From Paramyrothecium sp. XJ0827 (taxonomy: Eukaryota; Ascomycota; Sordariomycetes; Hypocreales; Stachybotryaceae), in NCBI GenBank assembly GCA_020881915.1, contig JAJFPB010000003.1:868001-932000 (forward strand): 64,000 bases of DNA, given 5' to 3'. The first letter of the stretch is position 1; each line of letters starts with the position of its first letter. The notes under the pieces were generated by a model. That model saw only the letters and a program-made list of their open reading frames with translations. It was not told the DNA's origin and searched no databases. Shown here piece after piece: positions 11,251 to 23,402 of the stretch. Made by a program: the position numbers and the translations under genes.

Positions 11251-12231
11251 TCACAGAGAATCCTTGAGCGCGTTGTTGGTGGGCGCCGGGGCGGGGGGAC
11301 CCTCGGGCGTCACGTAGGCCTTGGTCATGCCGCCATCGACGACGAAATCGTGGCCGTTGACGAAGCTCGACTCGTCGCTGGCCAGGAACACGACGGCGTG
11401 GGCCTGCTCGATGGCCTCGCCGAAGCGGCCGGTGGGGAAGTGGACCTCGCGGCGCTGGCGCTTCTCCTTGTCGTCGCCGAGCCAGTCCTGCAGCAGCGGG
11501 GTGTTGAGGGGCGCGGGGCACAGGTTGTTGAAGCGGAAGTTCTCGCGGGCGTGGACCATGGCCAGCTCGCGGGTCAGGGCGAGGACGGCGCCCTTGGAGG
11601 CGGTGTAGGCGAGCTGCGGGGTGGCGGCGCCGACGAGGGCGACGACGGAGGCGGTGTTGATGATGGAGCCGCGGGTCTTCTTGTTGCGGCGCAGCGCGAG
11701 CACGGCGTGCTTGCAGCCGAACCAGACGCCCTTGACGTTGATGTTGTGGGTGAGGTCCCAGATCTCCTCGGGGGTGTTGACGGCATCGTCGTCGCGCGCG
11801 TGCATGATGCCGGCGTTGTTGAAGAGCACGTCGAGACCGCCCCAGGCGTCGACCGACTCAATCATGGTCTGGATGTCGCTCTCCTTGGACACGTCGCATT
11901 TCTGTGCGCGCACCAGCGGGTCAGTCCACGTCAAGGAGAGCGGATACAATGGGGGTGACTCACGAAGATCTCGACACGGCCGGCCGAGGGCACGAGCTGC
12001 TTGACCTTGGCCTGGGCCTTCTCGAGGGCAGGCACCGAGATGTCGGCCATGAGGACGTTGGCGCCCTCCTTGGCGAACAGGATGGACGTCTCAAGACCGA
12101 TGCCACTGCGAAACGAGTCAGCTCTCCGTCGTCGGGAGAGGGTACGGCTAAGGGGGGACGCCTGACCCTCCGGCACCGGTGATGACGGCGTTCTTGCCGG
12201 CCAGACGGCCACGGGGCTCCGACGATGCCAT
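11251..12231 (-). CDS. Short-chain dehydrogenase/reductase (classical SDR)
   Basis: Three exons (12231-12167, 12105-11964, 11901-11251) give 285 residues; introns are 61 and 62 nt. The first intron splits the dinucleotide-binding motif, and correct splicing restores TGAGGGIG near residue 20. Other classical SDR marks are NNAG (near residue 100), a Ser in the INTASVV strand and the active-site YTASK with Tyr about 165. GRFGEAIEQAHAVVFLASDESSFVNG matches the usual C-terminal SDR region (key words GRFGE and FLASDES). It is NAD(P)-dependent and the substrate is unknown. There is no targeting peptide; the C-terminal DSL is not a canonical peroxisomal signal. It ends about 220 bp from the 3' end of the methylisocitrate lyase gene, in convergent orientation, so a shared function is not implied. 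Confidence 0.88.
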
Positions 12232-12972
12232 TGCGGACAGGTTCTCGAAGTGTTCTTCGTAGGGGGATGTTTTTCGGTGTTGACAGGTTAAGAGCTTCGT
12301 GTTATCTGGGCACCGAGAAGGCGTTAGCAGAGCTATAGACGCCCAAGTGGGGGAAGGGCGGTAACGCGAGCTAATGCCGTTACCGGTGGCCGAAGGATGC
12401 GACGTACATGGCGGTCGAGGTTATGCAGGGACGCGACCAGAACTTGGCCCAGATAACGACGGTCTGACTGTGCGATGTGTCTGCGAGAGGGTAAAAGACG
12501 AGGAGGAGGTCCTGGGCATCACGAGGAGACGGACACGGACACGGACGCACATGGTTCCGGGAAGAGGCCGAGGCCGTGTTTCGGAGCCTCTGCTTTGGTC
12601 GTGCCTTCCTGTTTGTCACCGTTTGCTAATGGCAACTGCCACTACCGGGACCCCTCCCCCGCCGCCCGCCCGTGGTCTGGAACTTTTTATCTTATCTTAT
12701 CGGCGCACCCCTGCACCCGATATGCATGAGACCTACCCTGCAGATTGCGTCGAGATATCAGATAGGGGAGGGGGTTGATCCAGGGGAAGAGAACGATAAG
12801 CTGGTTCGACCAGTAACGGGTTGTGTGCAATAGTTCTAGGGTTGCGTCATCCTTTATGCGGGATATTTGGTTGACAGGAAATCATCTGGTGTGTTTGTTG
12901 AGGCAATTGACATTACCACTAGTTTGTGACTGTGATTTTCTCTCACATAGCCAAGATTTTGTAACAATTCCC
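12232..12972. other. Intergenic, no gene seen
   Basis: This is the upstream region of the SDR gene and lies beyond the stop of the RhoGAP gene. Base composition drops here from the GC-rich block to a more AT-rich one. No credible frame was found. Confidence 0.55.
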
Positions 12973-14862
12973 TTAGACACTGAGACGTTTCTTCACCAGC
13001 TTTCGCTTAGGCGTTTGTTCCGTAAGCAGCATGCCCACCAGCTCGGAATCATCCGACCACTTAATCAAGAATAGCACCACTTCTGCGGAAACTTGATATG
13101 CTTCCGTGTCCATCAGAGAGGGCGCTCCGGACAGGATAGATGGCTGGAAGGAAGCCACCAAACGCTCTGCCGTCATCTTGTTTACATCCGAATTGTCGGC
13201 GAAGATGGAAAGGATGTCCAAGACGTACAGGAGCACCTGGCGGTTGTCCATTGTCAAGAGGCATACCAACTCCCTCGCGCTCTCTCCAGCCGCCTCGGTC
13301 TCGTCCTCGGTCATGTCTTGCGACAAGAGGGGAGACAGTTGCCCGATGAACTTGTTGTAATGTTCGTAAGGAATCAGGGGCTCGGGTAGACTCTTCAGGT
13401 AGCGTAGCAGAGTGCAAGCCGCGTCGTGGACGGCGTCGTCGGGCCAAGAATAGCTCCTGTTGTATCTGGGAGGCGTGTCGAACAGCGTCTGCAGGCGGAA
13501 AACACGCGTTGGGTTGCCGTTGCGGGCAAAGATGTCCTCTTCTGAGGTTCCTATATGAGCCGCGTTAAAGAAGCATACACGGAAAACTGCAATGCACGGG
13601 GTCTCACCCTTGTCCTTGAGGAACGCCCCGATCTTTGCGACGATAAGCGGGACGTAGCCAGTAACCGTCTCGCCTTGGGTATTCTTGAGCGTGAAGCTGG
13701 TCGACGCATACTTGATGCTTTCCTGCCAAGCAACCCCAAATACTACCCGTACTTCAACTGGCTCTGTGGTCATTGCTGTTGTAGGCTCCTGCTTCCTCCG
13801 CTGGCGCAGGTTATCCCTGGCGCTCCTCCACCACCGTTTCTTCTCCGCTGCAGCGAGGACCGCCTCAGTCCCGGAGGTGGCGGCTTCCGGCGTCTCTGCT
13901 GCCGTGTGTTGTTCAAGTGGCATGCCGAAATCGTAGTCGTCAGGATTTGTCAGGTCGCTTGCATAAATAGGGAGAGCTTGGACGGCGATTTGGGAGATCT
14001 CGGAAAGACTAAGCCCTGAAAGCATGGACCATGATGCTGTTCTGCCTGCCATGCTTGACATTGAGAATGCGTCAGACTGATTACGGGCAGCTGTGCGGTA
14101 GGCTCGAGACTTCATCAAGGCTTCCTCAAAGGCGAAGCCTCGAATCTCAAGTTGCGCCTGCACGACGTTATTCACAGGGCCTGTGGAATAGATCGTGTTC
14201 TGCTCGAGGCCCTCAATTTCGGCGTTGGGTTGTTGAGGCTTTGTCGCATCTGAGGGCTTGACTTCGATTGGGTCCATAGCCGCTAAGCGCTCGCTCAAAA
14301 CAGTATTCTGTGCCAGCGTCTGTTCGACAAGGTTACATAGTCGGTCAACTTTGCTTTCAGCGTCATCTTGGCTTTGGCTAATGAAGCTTAACACAGGTTG
14401 TTGGCTTCATATGGAGTTGGGACTTACGCACCATGTCAAGATTGTCAACATCAAAGTGAGCGAGCTCTTATGTGATTCGAGCTTCACTAGAATAGCCTTG
14501 ATATCACTCTCCTTGGCAGCCCACTTTATCCGATCAATGATGCTTAGTTCCTCTTTGGTCTCAAGCAGGGTCGTAAATTCGCTGAGCTTTGAGAACGTGG
14601 TAACACATGCAGACAACGTCACCACGACTTGTTCAACCATGATGAGCGACGTCCTTGACCGCGACGCCCGGCTTACGCCTACCACGTAGAGCTGCAGAGA
14701 CCCCAAGACATTTCGTATATCATCCACCTCGGACTTGATTTTGTGGCACTCGTCGGGTGCGTTGTTGGCCTTTTGGATAAAATTGGTCAGTATCTTGGAA
14801 ATCTGGGCTGCGGCTGTGAGAATGCCGACAACACTGGCTGCTGTGCTCAGTGGGTCGGCCAT
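12973..14862 (-). CDS. HeLo-like N-terminal domain plus RhoGAP domain protein
   Basis: Three exons (14862-14432, 14377-13608, 13550-12973) give 592 residues; introns are 54 and 57 nt. Residues 1-145 resemble the fungal STAND N-terminal (HeLo-like/PigL-type) domain: the start MADPLSTAASVVGILT is a hydrophobic helix, followed by a helical region ending LMLTILT. Residues about 145-350 are a low-complexity, charged linker. Residues about 357-570 are a RhoGAP domain with GYVPLIVAKIGAFL, the FDTPPRY and VHDAACTLLRYL segments and LPEPLIP. At the arginine-finger position, where active RhoGAPs read GIFR, this protein reads DIFAR (Ala409, Arg410), so the finger is displaced by one residue. The first intron is placed by phase and motif; a stronger GTAAGT lies 3 nt downstream of the donor chosen but does not keep the frame. 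Its neighbour at 15438 starts with a related domain. Confidence 0.75.
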
Positions 14863-15437
14863 GCTTCGCTTGAAGACCAAGCGTCCGAAAGGCGGAGGAC
14901 GGCGAAATGAGCTTGTGGCATGACACCAAGGTACGAGCAAGGGCAGCTGAGCAATTGTGCGTGGGGCTCAAGGCTGTGCAAAATATCGCTTACACGATTG
15001 CCTGATCCTACAGCTTTGTCGGAAGCGGCGCGGAATAGCTATGGCCCGGTCCAAAATGGGATCATGATCCTTGGACGCCACTACTGGGACCTGCAATTGG
15101 GATCTATTTTCCACGGCATAGTCTCAGGAGGTTTCAGGAAGCAACACATATACTGGCGCGCAGTCATCGTTACAGCGTTTTGTTTCGTATTGGTGATGGC
15201 CAGTCTCAAATATATAGACTTCATAATAAGTAAGTTGTCGGATTCCTAGTACCACTGGCTTAGGCTTGCTTACCCATTACCTATGTCCGTCCAGTCCTGG
15301 AAGCTTTTGTACAAAGCTGAGGATCGAATCATAGGAACCAAAGTGCTATCATTGAATGGAAAAATGGTGACTGAAAGTCGCTCGTTTCCTATTTGCGCGT
15401 CTTTGACTACTCGAAATAAAACAGTCTTGATGAGTGC
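14863..15437. other. Intergenic between the two HeLo-like genes
   Basis: This 575-bp gap separates the stop of the NACHT-ankyrin gene and the start of the RhoGAP gene, both on the minus strand. No further gene was found. It should hold the RhoGAP gene promoter. Confidence 0.55.
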
Positions 15438-18400
15438 TCACACTAGCTTAGGACTGTGCAGGACCACTCCTCGCAATTCTGCAATGACTTTATACCTCCT
15501 TGATGCATAGTCCAACATACTCTCACCACAGAGTTTCCTCCATTCCCACTTCGAAGATACCTCTGCCACGTAGGAACCCGCCCATGGCTGTACCTCCATA
15601 TTTAGGTCTGTAGCTCTGTCAGAAATCCTTCGTCTCTCCAAGAACCGGCCGATGAAATGCCACTGAATCATTTCAGCGCCCACCCTTGTGCCAAGATCCA
15701 TAAAATCCGCCCAACAGGTCATGCCGTGCAAGTCATACAGCTGAACTAATAGTTGGACAGCTCTCCAATGACCATGCGATAGCGCGACTGACAAGGGTGT
15801 TCCGTGGATGTTGCAGTGCTGATTGAGTAGCTGGGGCTCAAGATCTGAGAGGCCCTTCAAAGCACTGACAGAGCCATAGCATGCCGCCAAACAGAAAACA
15901 GTGTGCTGTTGAGGATGCATCATGCCCATTGCCTGGTGCATTCCTGGCTTGCCGAGAGCACATTGGATACGTCGCAAATTCCTCGACAAGGAGCTCAGGC
16001 GCGTGTGAACCTCGACAATATCGTCGAAGAAACGACTATCCGTGCGGCTAGGCCATGGAGGCATGTGCTGAAATTGCAAGCGGTCGTCATTTGTATTCAA
16101 CAGAAAATGGAGATACTTTGCAGATTGATTCGACACGAGCCAGTGAAGGGCACATAAACCCTGACTGTCAACCCTGAATAAGTCTTCGCCGTTGTTTAGT
16201 AAATTGCGAAAGATCGAGAAGTTTGGTTTCTCCACGGTGTCCTCGAATTCGCAGACAATATGGACAAGGTTATTGCCCCAATTGTTAGTATCGAAAGATT
16301 GTGGTTGATTAAAAAGTTCGACCATATCCCAGTGTCCATATTCGTACGCAATCATAGGAGGATTGCGGCCATCCGCATCTCGCTTTTCTGTGGAAGCACC
16401 CAGTTTCAGCAGGACGTAGACCACTGATTGATGACCCTCGGCGATTGCGTAGTGAAGAGGTGTCCACTTCATGTTTGACAAGGCGTCTATAGCCGCTCCA
16501 TATTTAACAAGAATTTCGCAACTTTCCAAATGCCCACTACGGGCCGCGAGGTGGAGCGCCGTAGTGCCTTCGTCATCCACTGTAGGGGCGTCGAGGATAT
16601 CGTGAAAGTTGTCGAGCCTGCTTTCTTGTTTATACGCATCATGGAGCTGACTCAAAATTATCTCGAGTCCCTCAGTATTTCCAGAATTGGCACTGACATG
16701 TAGGGCACTGTTAGGCCTAAAACGTAACTGACCACACTCGCGCAAATACCTAGCTAGCATTTCTTCTAAGAGCGGATTAAGCACCGGTGACGAAATAGCG
16801 GCTTCTAATGCAGTATTGAGCCTTCTCTTGTAAGGTAGGGAAATTTCTGTCGAAACAGTTGCTCCATTCTGCATGAGAAATTGGATGAACTCAACGCTAC
16901 AGCAATTCAAGATGGCGAGATATAAAGCTGTGACAGGTACTCTGTGATGGATCTCAACATCTATCGGGCAACCCATCTCGATGATAGATTTGCACAATTC
17001 TAAATCATGTCTCAGAATTGCTGTTCGCAAGGCTTTTGCCATTGATCGCGGAAAACTTGGAGAGGCGACAACAATGTTCTTGTCGCTCTTCATCTGTGAG
17101 CAAGCCTTCAATGCTTCCACTATGCTCCATTGACGATGAATCTTAGCATGAGCTAGAGGAGTGCCTCCGTCATAACATAATTGTTGTTTGGCGCCCAATT
17201 TAACCAATGCCATCACGGTATCAAGCTTGCCCTTGGCAGCTGCCAGGTGCAACGGCGTTCGGCCGTAGCAATCCGTAGCGTCTATGTTACCACCACTTGA
17301 TACAAGGAACTCCACAGTTGATTGATGGCCAAATCTTGCAGCACAATGCATCGGGGTTTCGAGGCATTTGGAGGGAATGTCCAGGTTGGTTATGAGATTC
17401 CGACGTAGGTAGAAATCAAGACATTTCGTGTGGGCTGCCGCAGCGGCTAAATGAAGTGCGCTGGCGCGGTCGTAGAAGTAACCGCCAAGGGACCCTCTGA
17501 AGAATCTCCCCCAGTTTCCGCTGCTTTCTGCTAATGTTGTTTCTGCAATCTGCTCCAGTATCGACAAATGGCCACCATATGATGCTGCGAGTGCCGCATC
17601 CAGATGATTGGTTTTTCTGAGCCAGGGATCTGCACCCGAATCGAGAAGAATCTTGGCTGTGTCAACAGCACCTAGACTAATATGGTATACAAGAGGCGGA
17701 CCGAAATTGGCTGAGATTGGTAGATTACAATTGACACCCGAAGCCAGCAAATGCCCAACCTTAGAAATCGAGGCACTCGAGTAATCATTACTAGCCATTA
17801 AATGTAGCACTCCACAATCATGGAATTCTTTGTTCGCAGTCTCATTAACATGGTCGAAGTCAGCGTGCTTGATGAGGTGGTCGAAGTCTTCTGTTTGGAT
17901 TGCGATTTGCGGAAAACAAGCCACTTCGAACGGCGAAAGTCGATTAGCTCGCCAATGCATATTAATGCCGTGACCGAGCAACAAATCAATCATTGATCGA
18001 TCGCTGTGTAAGATTGCGAATATTAGAAGCTCGATTGTGCTCGTCTCGTAGCGAAGCGAGTCCCAATACCTTGTGTACTTCTCAAGATACGAAAAGAGGC
18101 TGGAGAATTGGGACCACTCTTCATCTGTCAGAATATTAGAGAGTGGAATGCTTGATCCAGCTTGAAATAAGTATTTGTAAAAGCCCGGTGCGAGGTCTGA
18201 AATCAGTCGAAGAAATGGATTCAAAGCGGAACTCTCGCTTTGCTGTTCAACTAGGTCAATGAAATTTAGATCAGCCAGGGCGCGGAAAATGTTATCGAAT
18301 AACGGCCATTGACTCGGCCCAGTCCGTAGATACCCGCACACGAAACCCCAGAGTTTCGTGGCTTCCTTGGGGTCTGATAGTGTTGTCGGGGGCACCATGA

Positions 18401-21400
18401 GCTTAATTATGTTCGCCGCGATAACAACTTTAGATCTACCCGCTCTGTAGATCAAAACCTCCAGCGGAGTTCTTCCATCTTTCAGCCGTCGTTGTTCCAA
18501 TGAAAAAAGGCTTTTCAGAAGAATGACAGCATCGGCCGAACAACATGAGTTAAGTGAGTGAAGTGGGTTGCCTGTAGGGCTTTTGTCCATATCACGAACT
18601 GGAATTTTTATACGCAGTAGTGTTTCAACCACTCGAGGAGACTTCATCCTAGCCGCACCGTGGAAGATGGAAATATTGCTCTTCCAAAACTTCTTTTGTA
18701 AGCAGTGATCCAAAAGAATAAGGACCGCACTTTCCCTTTCAGAACCTAGTGCTTCACAAATAGGTGTACGACCTGTGGAGGATCGCATCTGTAAGGCGTG
18801 GTCTTTCTCATCTTGTCCAACCAGAAACCTTAGGATTCTTGTAGACCCGTTCAAAGCGGCAATATGCCATATAGTATTACCCTTTTTGTCGGGGGTAAGT
18901 GTACATGCTCCATAGCTGAGAAGTGTTTGCAGTGCTGCCATGTCGGCATCAGACGAGCACAGATGCACTGGTGTTATGCCGTCTTCTGCAGTGGATCTAG
19001 GATCCAACCCATGCTCTAGTAGCATTTGAAGAACATTGAGCGATTCATAAGCAACTGATAAGTGAAGTGGACCCCAATGCGGATATGTAGAGTCTATTCC
19101 GACGGAGGTAATAATGTTAGCAAAGCCATTGTCAAGAAACATTCTCAGCAAGAGTACGTCGTTTGTTTTGATCAACGTCAGTGCCATTGAGCGGGCTTCC
19201 TCAGGGCTAGTGTAGGCTGGATATGCTTCCACTGACAAATGAGCCAGCCCTAATATCTTCATGTGACTGCAGAAGTCAAGTGTCTCAGTGTATAATCTGG
19301 CTTTCGGACTGTCTGCGACGTGTGATACACCGATCACTTCGAGTAGGCTAATAAAATCTTGAACGGTACTACACAACACCTTAAAAATCTTAGGTCTATG
19401 GCGTTGAATAGTATCTCTGTAGTAACGATGAAAATAATGCAGGTCTTCGTTTTCAACCGGTACGCCTGCCTTAATTAGATCTGCTATAATTCCAAAGCCT
19501 TTTCCCCACCGTTTTGATGAGGCAACTGCGAGAGATAACACTGTGAATGACCAAAAAGGTGTTGAAAGAGGCAAGTCGACTCGAGAATCAGCCTCCAGCA
19601 ATATCTTGACCGTCTGCCGACGTGCCGAACTGGAACCGAGTACAAGCGGATCGCCGACTATTACGGACGAAAATGGAACAACATCTGAGAACACTGTAAG
19701 TGACCCGACAGCACAATGCAAAGGAGTACCGAATTTACTGCGCACTGAAGCATGTGCTCCTTGATCAAGCAAGCGGCGGCAGATTTCTGGTAAACCTAGG
19801 GCAGCTGCCATATGCAGAGTTGTAAAATCAGGCCTCAGAACCGCGGAGATGATCTCGATGGCAACTTCGGTTGAATGAGCAAAGTCGCGTCTTTCTTCAA
19901 GCTCGAGATAGCCGTTTTCTTCGTATGAAAGGCAATGTCGTATGAGTTCAACTGCCCAGGCACAAAAACTAGACGTTTTCTGGACCTGAAATAGATTCTG
20001 AAGTGGCACCAGGGTCATTGCTAGATCTAAATCTTCTGAGTTAGAGCTATAATAAGGCCAGGATATAGCCGCATGTTCGTAGAGTGGGTATGTTTCTGTC
20101 TTTTTGAGGATCTTTTCGACTCCTTCCTTGGTGGCCTCTATTTCCTGCTGCTCGTGAATCTTTAAGGTCAAATACTGGACACAAATCGCACCAAGAAGCG
20201 CACTTGATTTTCCTTCTGAAACACTGTAAGCAGCAAGGCTTGGATGCTTTGTACAGTCATTTTCAAGGTATTCCTGGACCGTAAAATGTGCAAACTCCAA
20301 GCGATCAGAATTATTGGATTTCCGAACAAGGCTGCCGCACCAACGAAGAAGTTCTTCCGGATCAACAATTTCATCATCGTCGAGTTCGTATGACCCATCC
20401 CTTAAAGAGACTGCCTCGCAAATTTGCGAGATGGTAAGGGGTTTGCGTCTTCGGTTTGCGGTAACCAAGAGTGTCCTCTGGACCAATCGCTGAACATCTT
20501 TGCTGTAGCTCTCTAAGCGCAATAGAATACGCTCGTACGTGCCAACCAGTGTTGATGGTAGTTTATCCAAGGCCTCCCTTCGGGCCCTATCAGTTGGAAG
20601 GTCGCATAAGTGGTCGAGCTGGCAAGCAACCCAGCGGAACCTGTTTGTTGACATTGTGTTAACCGATGTGTACCGGAAAGGTTGCTTTTGCATATATCCG
20701 TTCTGGCACTTACATTCCCTTCGCCCCAGCGATCAAACGTGTCATGATGACGTCCTTCAGGGCCAGATTGCGGAGTCGCAGCTTTCTTGCGTCAATAAGA
20801 CGGTTTAGCTCTGATGCTACATATAATTGTATATCTTCTGTGTGAGCTTCAATCTCGACATGGTGAAACTGATGTCCTATTTCCTCTTGAATCACAATCT
20901 CATATCGACTGAATAGAGCTGTGCTGAAAGTCTCTTCCTGACCAAATGAGACGAGTGAGACAAGTGTCTTTGTCGTATCTTGGGTATGTTGAAGACATTC
21001 ATCAAGTCCATCAATAATCAGGTAGACTCGATCAAACAGACTAGACATGGCGTGAATCATCTCAAGCAATTTACGTTCGGATGGTTCAGCTTTGAGAAAG
21101 CTTTCTGATTGTAGCTCATCGTAGTATTTTTTCAAAATCTGGAAGGAACCTTCATTTTGCATTGCCAATTGAGCGCATAGGGACGACAAAATGGAAAAAG
21201 CTGTTTGTGTAGCAGTATGCCTGTATGTGCAGAAATAGTACGCAATCGCAATCCTAGAATTGCTGGATACGCGTCTTAGACACTCTTGTACGGCACATGC
21301 CGCAAGGACTGATTTTCCTGCACCAGGAATACCGCTGAACCATATTTTTGACCCAGGTGTGCTGTACCAGTCCTCGAAGTCGGGCCCTTCTGTCAACCAG

Positions 21401-22062
21401 AGGCCTGTGAGTGGGTGCCTGAAGTTTCTGTTGACCTGGTACTCTGATTGAGGATTTGTCTTGGAGAAGAAAGCCAAGACGTCTTCTTTCTTCTTGTCCA
21501 GTAATATCCTAGTTTGAATGTCCAGGATCTGGGCTGTCGTGTCACGAATATGTTCGAGATGAGCAACGGTTTCATCGTGTCGCGCTAAGGAGAGCTTCAG
21601 TTTGCTCAACGTGTCTGCGGCCAGGGCGAGCTCGATGGTCTGCTTATGCCTTTGTATTTCTTGAAGGATATCCTTTGTTTCCCTGGACGAAAAGGGCCAG
21701 TTCAGGCGAGTTTGCAAGCGCTTTAGACTGGATGCTGATTCCAGTTGGGGCTTGATGTTGCCCAAACCCTTTTCAAGCCGCCTGAGTGCTTGTTGACAGT
21801 CAAAAAGATGATGTAGTTTGAAGTTTGCGGCCTGAGAAGATGCAGGATGTACGCCTGTGTCTGTTTCATGAGCTTCCAGCTCATACGCTACCAGAGACAA
21901 GGTGTGCAAAACGGTGGAGAGTGTTCTGATTTCACGCGAAAGAGCGCCAACCTCCCATTGGGAATCTTTCGCAGATTTGATGTACGACGTGGTGTGACGG
22001 AAGACGAGGTCGGCCAAGCTCACAAGCCCAGCAATGCTGGCGGAAATCGAGAGAGGGTCCAT
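15438..22062 (-). CDS. NLR-like STAND protein: HeLo-like, NACHT, long ankyrin array
   Basis: Two exons (22062-20714, 20640-15438) give 2183 residues; the 73-nt intron is placed so the junction reads AKGM-FRWVACQLD, a conserved stretch in fungal NACHT proteins. Residues 1 to about 200 match fungal STAND N-terminal domains (start MDPLSISASIAGLVSLADL, then coiled helices). The NACHT domain has Walker A GIPGAGKS near residue 245 and Walker B LIIDGLDE near 350; a winged-helix-like region follows (CEAVSLRDG, HFTVQEYLEND). From about residue 730 to 2080 there are many ankyrin repeats (TPLHCAVG, TALHLAARSGH, TPLHYAIAEGH). The start at 22062 is preferred over upstream codons because the STAND domain begins there. 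Such proteins act as NLR-type sensors in non-self recognition or programmed cell death. The repeats are diverged, not near-identical. Exon 2 is one 5.2-kb open frame, so the gene looks intact. Confidence 0.9.
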
Positions 22063-23402
22063 GTTTGTGCGTGTGGACGTTGGATCTTCTGGTTCACGTC
22101 GTGCGGGGCAAGCAAAAAGAAGGCGGCACAAGTTAGCATGTCGCTCTGCTATCACGTTACCTTCCTTCAGCCGCGTTGCTGCCTGTTGTAACTTCATGAT
22201 AAGGCAACCAATGAAGGCATGGCTGAAATGAGGATGGCTGAGATACCTCTGAAGAGCCCCTCCACGGATCGCCCTTTGCTGTCCACTTCAGCTGCTTGCA
22301 GACTCCTGCCCGACATTATTTTGTGCTGGGGAACTGTGTTGCATCGATTTTGATACAGCATGTTTTGAACTATTATGACAGTATGTCGCATTGCGGCTCT
22401 TTTTTATGGAATCTGTCCGGACACTCCCAGCCTGATCCGCGCATATGGGGAGAGAGTTGGTACCTGTAGCGAGCAACATGAGGCTACAAGTACATCCCGG
22501 TCGCAGTCAGATTCGGCACGGCTGTATGGGGTCAACAAGGTTTAGTACTACGCCGGGAGGTGGTTGAGTTGGAGGTGTCTGGGCTAACTGCTCCGGCGTC
22601 AAGGAAGCTAGACCACCTGCCATGATGGCTACAGAACAATGACGGACCGAGATCTGGATCGGAGGATAGCGTTATATCTTTGTATGATGAGCAACGTGAA
22701 AGAAGAAAAGGGGAAAAAAGCCGAATACATGGTGGGAATGGGGACGAGGAGAGCATATGGAGTAAATTCTGGGTGGTCTCTTTCGACGTCGAGGGAATCC
22801 TTTTGCTACAGCCGGCCGAAGGTTTGATATTTGGAATACTGTATCAAATTTGGCGAACCAAGCCCTGTATTAGCCTACGTTATCTGTAAGACTTACCAAC
22901 AGAAGAGAAGAAAGAGGAAAGTGCCTGGGATCGCATCTGGATCCGGCTAGTAAGCGACACGTACAGGCGCAAAACATCAAAGGTAACAGCGTCGCGGTGG
23001 TAGGACTGGAACCGCGCCTCTGTTGGTCGGTTTGAATGCCACCCACCCAAGGCACCCAAGCTCGGGGCAGAATGCGGATGAGTTGAGGGAACGGGTCCGA
23101 CATACACTCTGCGGAGTAGTCAGGATGTGTCTCCAATGTACAGCGCAAGGGGGGAACGGGCCCAGGGCCAACATCCCCGACAGGCAGAGCATGGGGGCTA
23201 AGCACTTCATCCCGACTTGCCCAACTCGCCGCGGCTTGAGCAGAATGTTGGTTGCTGCCCTCCAGGCGGGGTATTCCACCAATGCAGGTGCGTGCACATA
23301 TAAATGCCTGCGTGTTTACGCTTACGATTGACATGATTCTCTGTGGTCCCAACTAAATCGTCCTCGCTTCCTGTCATTCCTTCTCCTTGTACTCTCTCAA
23401 AC
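22063..23402. other. Divergent upstream region of STAND and AYR1-like genes
   Basis: A 1.3-kb gap with no convincing coding sequence. It contains copy 1 of a diverged dispersed repeat (22134-22218, overlapping the upstream extension of the STAND reading frame). Confidence 0.55.
22134..22218 (+). repeat. Dispersed repeat, copy 1
   Basis: This segment aligns to 27348-27426 in direct orientation. Blocks shared are CTATCACGTTACC, CGTTGCTGCCTGT and GTAACTTCATG, with small indels between, roughly 80% identity by eye. A second shared word, GATACAGCATGTT, follows at about 22352 and 27479, at different spacing. This suggests an old, degraded transposon fragment or duplicated regulatory DNA. Confidence 0.6.
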
